The translations under genes and the position numbers were made by a program. A DNA stretch of 64,000 bases from Aureobasidium sp. EXF-3400 (lineage: Eukaryota > Ascomycota > Dothideomycetes > Dothideales > Saccotheciaceae): positions 62,001 through 126,000 of the forward strand of contig SWBL01000049.1 of NCBI GenBank assembly GCA_024195585.1. The letters run 5' to 3'. Positions 63,759-64,000 of this stretch are shown piece by piece. Position 1 is the stretch's first letter, and the number at the start of each line of letters is the position of its first letter. The notes beneath the pieces are model-generated. The model was not told where the DNA came from, searched no databases, and saw only the letters and a program-made list of their open reading frames with translations.

Positions 63759-64000
63759 CTATTTATATCCTATGGATCCCATTGCGCTCGCTATCGTTAT
63801 TGTGTCGTTGCAACAAGAGCTTGAAGTAGATGTACGGCGATGCGGGAGTAAAGATGGAATAGTAGCGTTGTCGACCTGAGGCGTTGTGGGTGCTTGGTTA
63901 GATGTATCCGACATGATGAAGCGGCAGGTCATTCCGTACTTGACAGCCATGTTGTACACCTTGAGGAAGAAGTCCAGGTCGACAGTGACTGACTGTTTCG
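63759..64000 (-). CDS. Partial gene, C-terminal end, unknown product
   Basis: The minus-strand frame is open from the window edge to the stop at 63759 (about 80 codons). It reads TVDLDFFLKVYNMAVKYGM...CRFIMSDTSNQAP, then a Ser/Thr-rich tail. The folded-looking start and disordered end suggest the C-terminus of a real protein that continues beyond the window. The family is not recognised. An intron near the end cannot be excluded. Confidence 0.4.
   Translation of the reverse strand, partial: KQSVTVDLDFFLKVYNMAVKYGMTCRFIMSDTSNQAPTTPQVDNATIPSLLPHRRTSTSSSCCNDTITIASAMGSIGYK

Overview
The window looks like nuclear DNA of a filamentous ascomycete (Pezizomycotina; a dothideomycete is a guess). Genes carry short GT-AG introns, mostly 46-58 nt, with CTRAC-type branch sites. 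The protein set is fungal: a GPI-type class III chitinase, an asco-laccase ending in DSGV, a PAN/CBM18 protein, midasin, Sco1, a CLC channel, a GMC oxidoreductase and an EthD protein. Most genes stand alone with their own promoters, and several pairs are divergent. Spliced gene models below were derived by eye from splice signals and reading-frame continuity.

Layout. 0.7-19.6 kb is an island of secreted, chitin-directed and wall-directed genes: a GH18-CBM18 chitinase, a Ser-rich HExxH protein, a very large CBM18-CBM18-PAN-PAN-laccase fusion, and a secreted WD-like protein with a stop codon just after its signal peptide. Between them lie two paralogous proteins with an HPD (J-like) motif, a small membrane protein and an EthD protein. 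20-22 kb holds a multi-pass membrane protein and an E2-fold protein whose catalytic cysteine position is lysine. 22.1-37.0 kb is one intronless midasin (MDN1/REA1) gene of about 4973 codons, divergent from mitochondrial ribosomal protein bL12m (37.3-37.9 kb). A CLC chloride channel follows (38.7-41.5 kb).

41.5-46 kb and 50.7-54.2 kb are gene-poor. They hold diverged short duplications, fragments of a fungal hypothetical-protein family, and a tRNA-like element followed by hairpin/T-run repeats. Between them lie a pepsin-type aspartic protease and a GMC oxidoreductase. 54.2-63.4 kb is gene-dense: a GT8-like type II membrane protein, a cytosolic HExxH protein, a paraoxonase-like protein, SCO1, and a DEDDh exonuclease-like protein divergent from SCO1. 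A partial gene enters at the right edge.

Three themes tie genes together. The first 20 kb suggests a wall-remodelling or chitin-binding secretome that shares linker motifs. Ribosome and mitochondrial biogenesis genes (MDN1, bL12m, SCO1) sit in divergent promoter pairs. I saw no polyketide or peptide synthase cluster and no CRISPR array. I saw no intact transposon; one SINE-like candidate is discussed at 51.9-52.2 kb. The most unusual items are the chitin-binding laccase fusion, the Cys-to-Lys E2, the premature TAG in the WD-like gene, and the tRNA-headed hairpin element.
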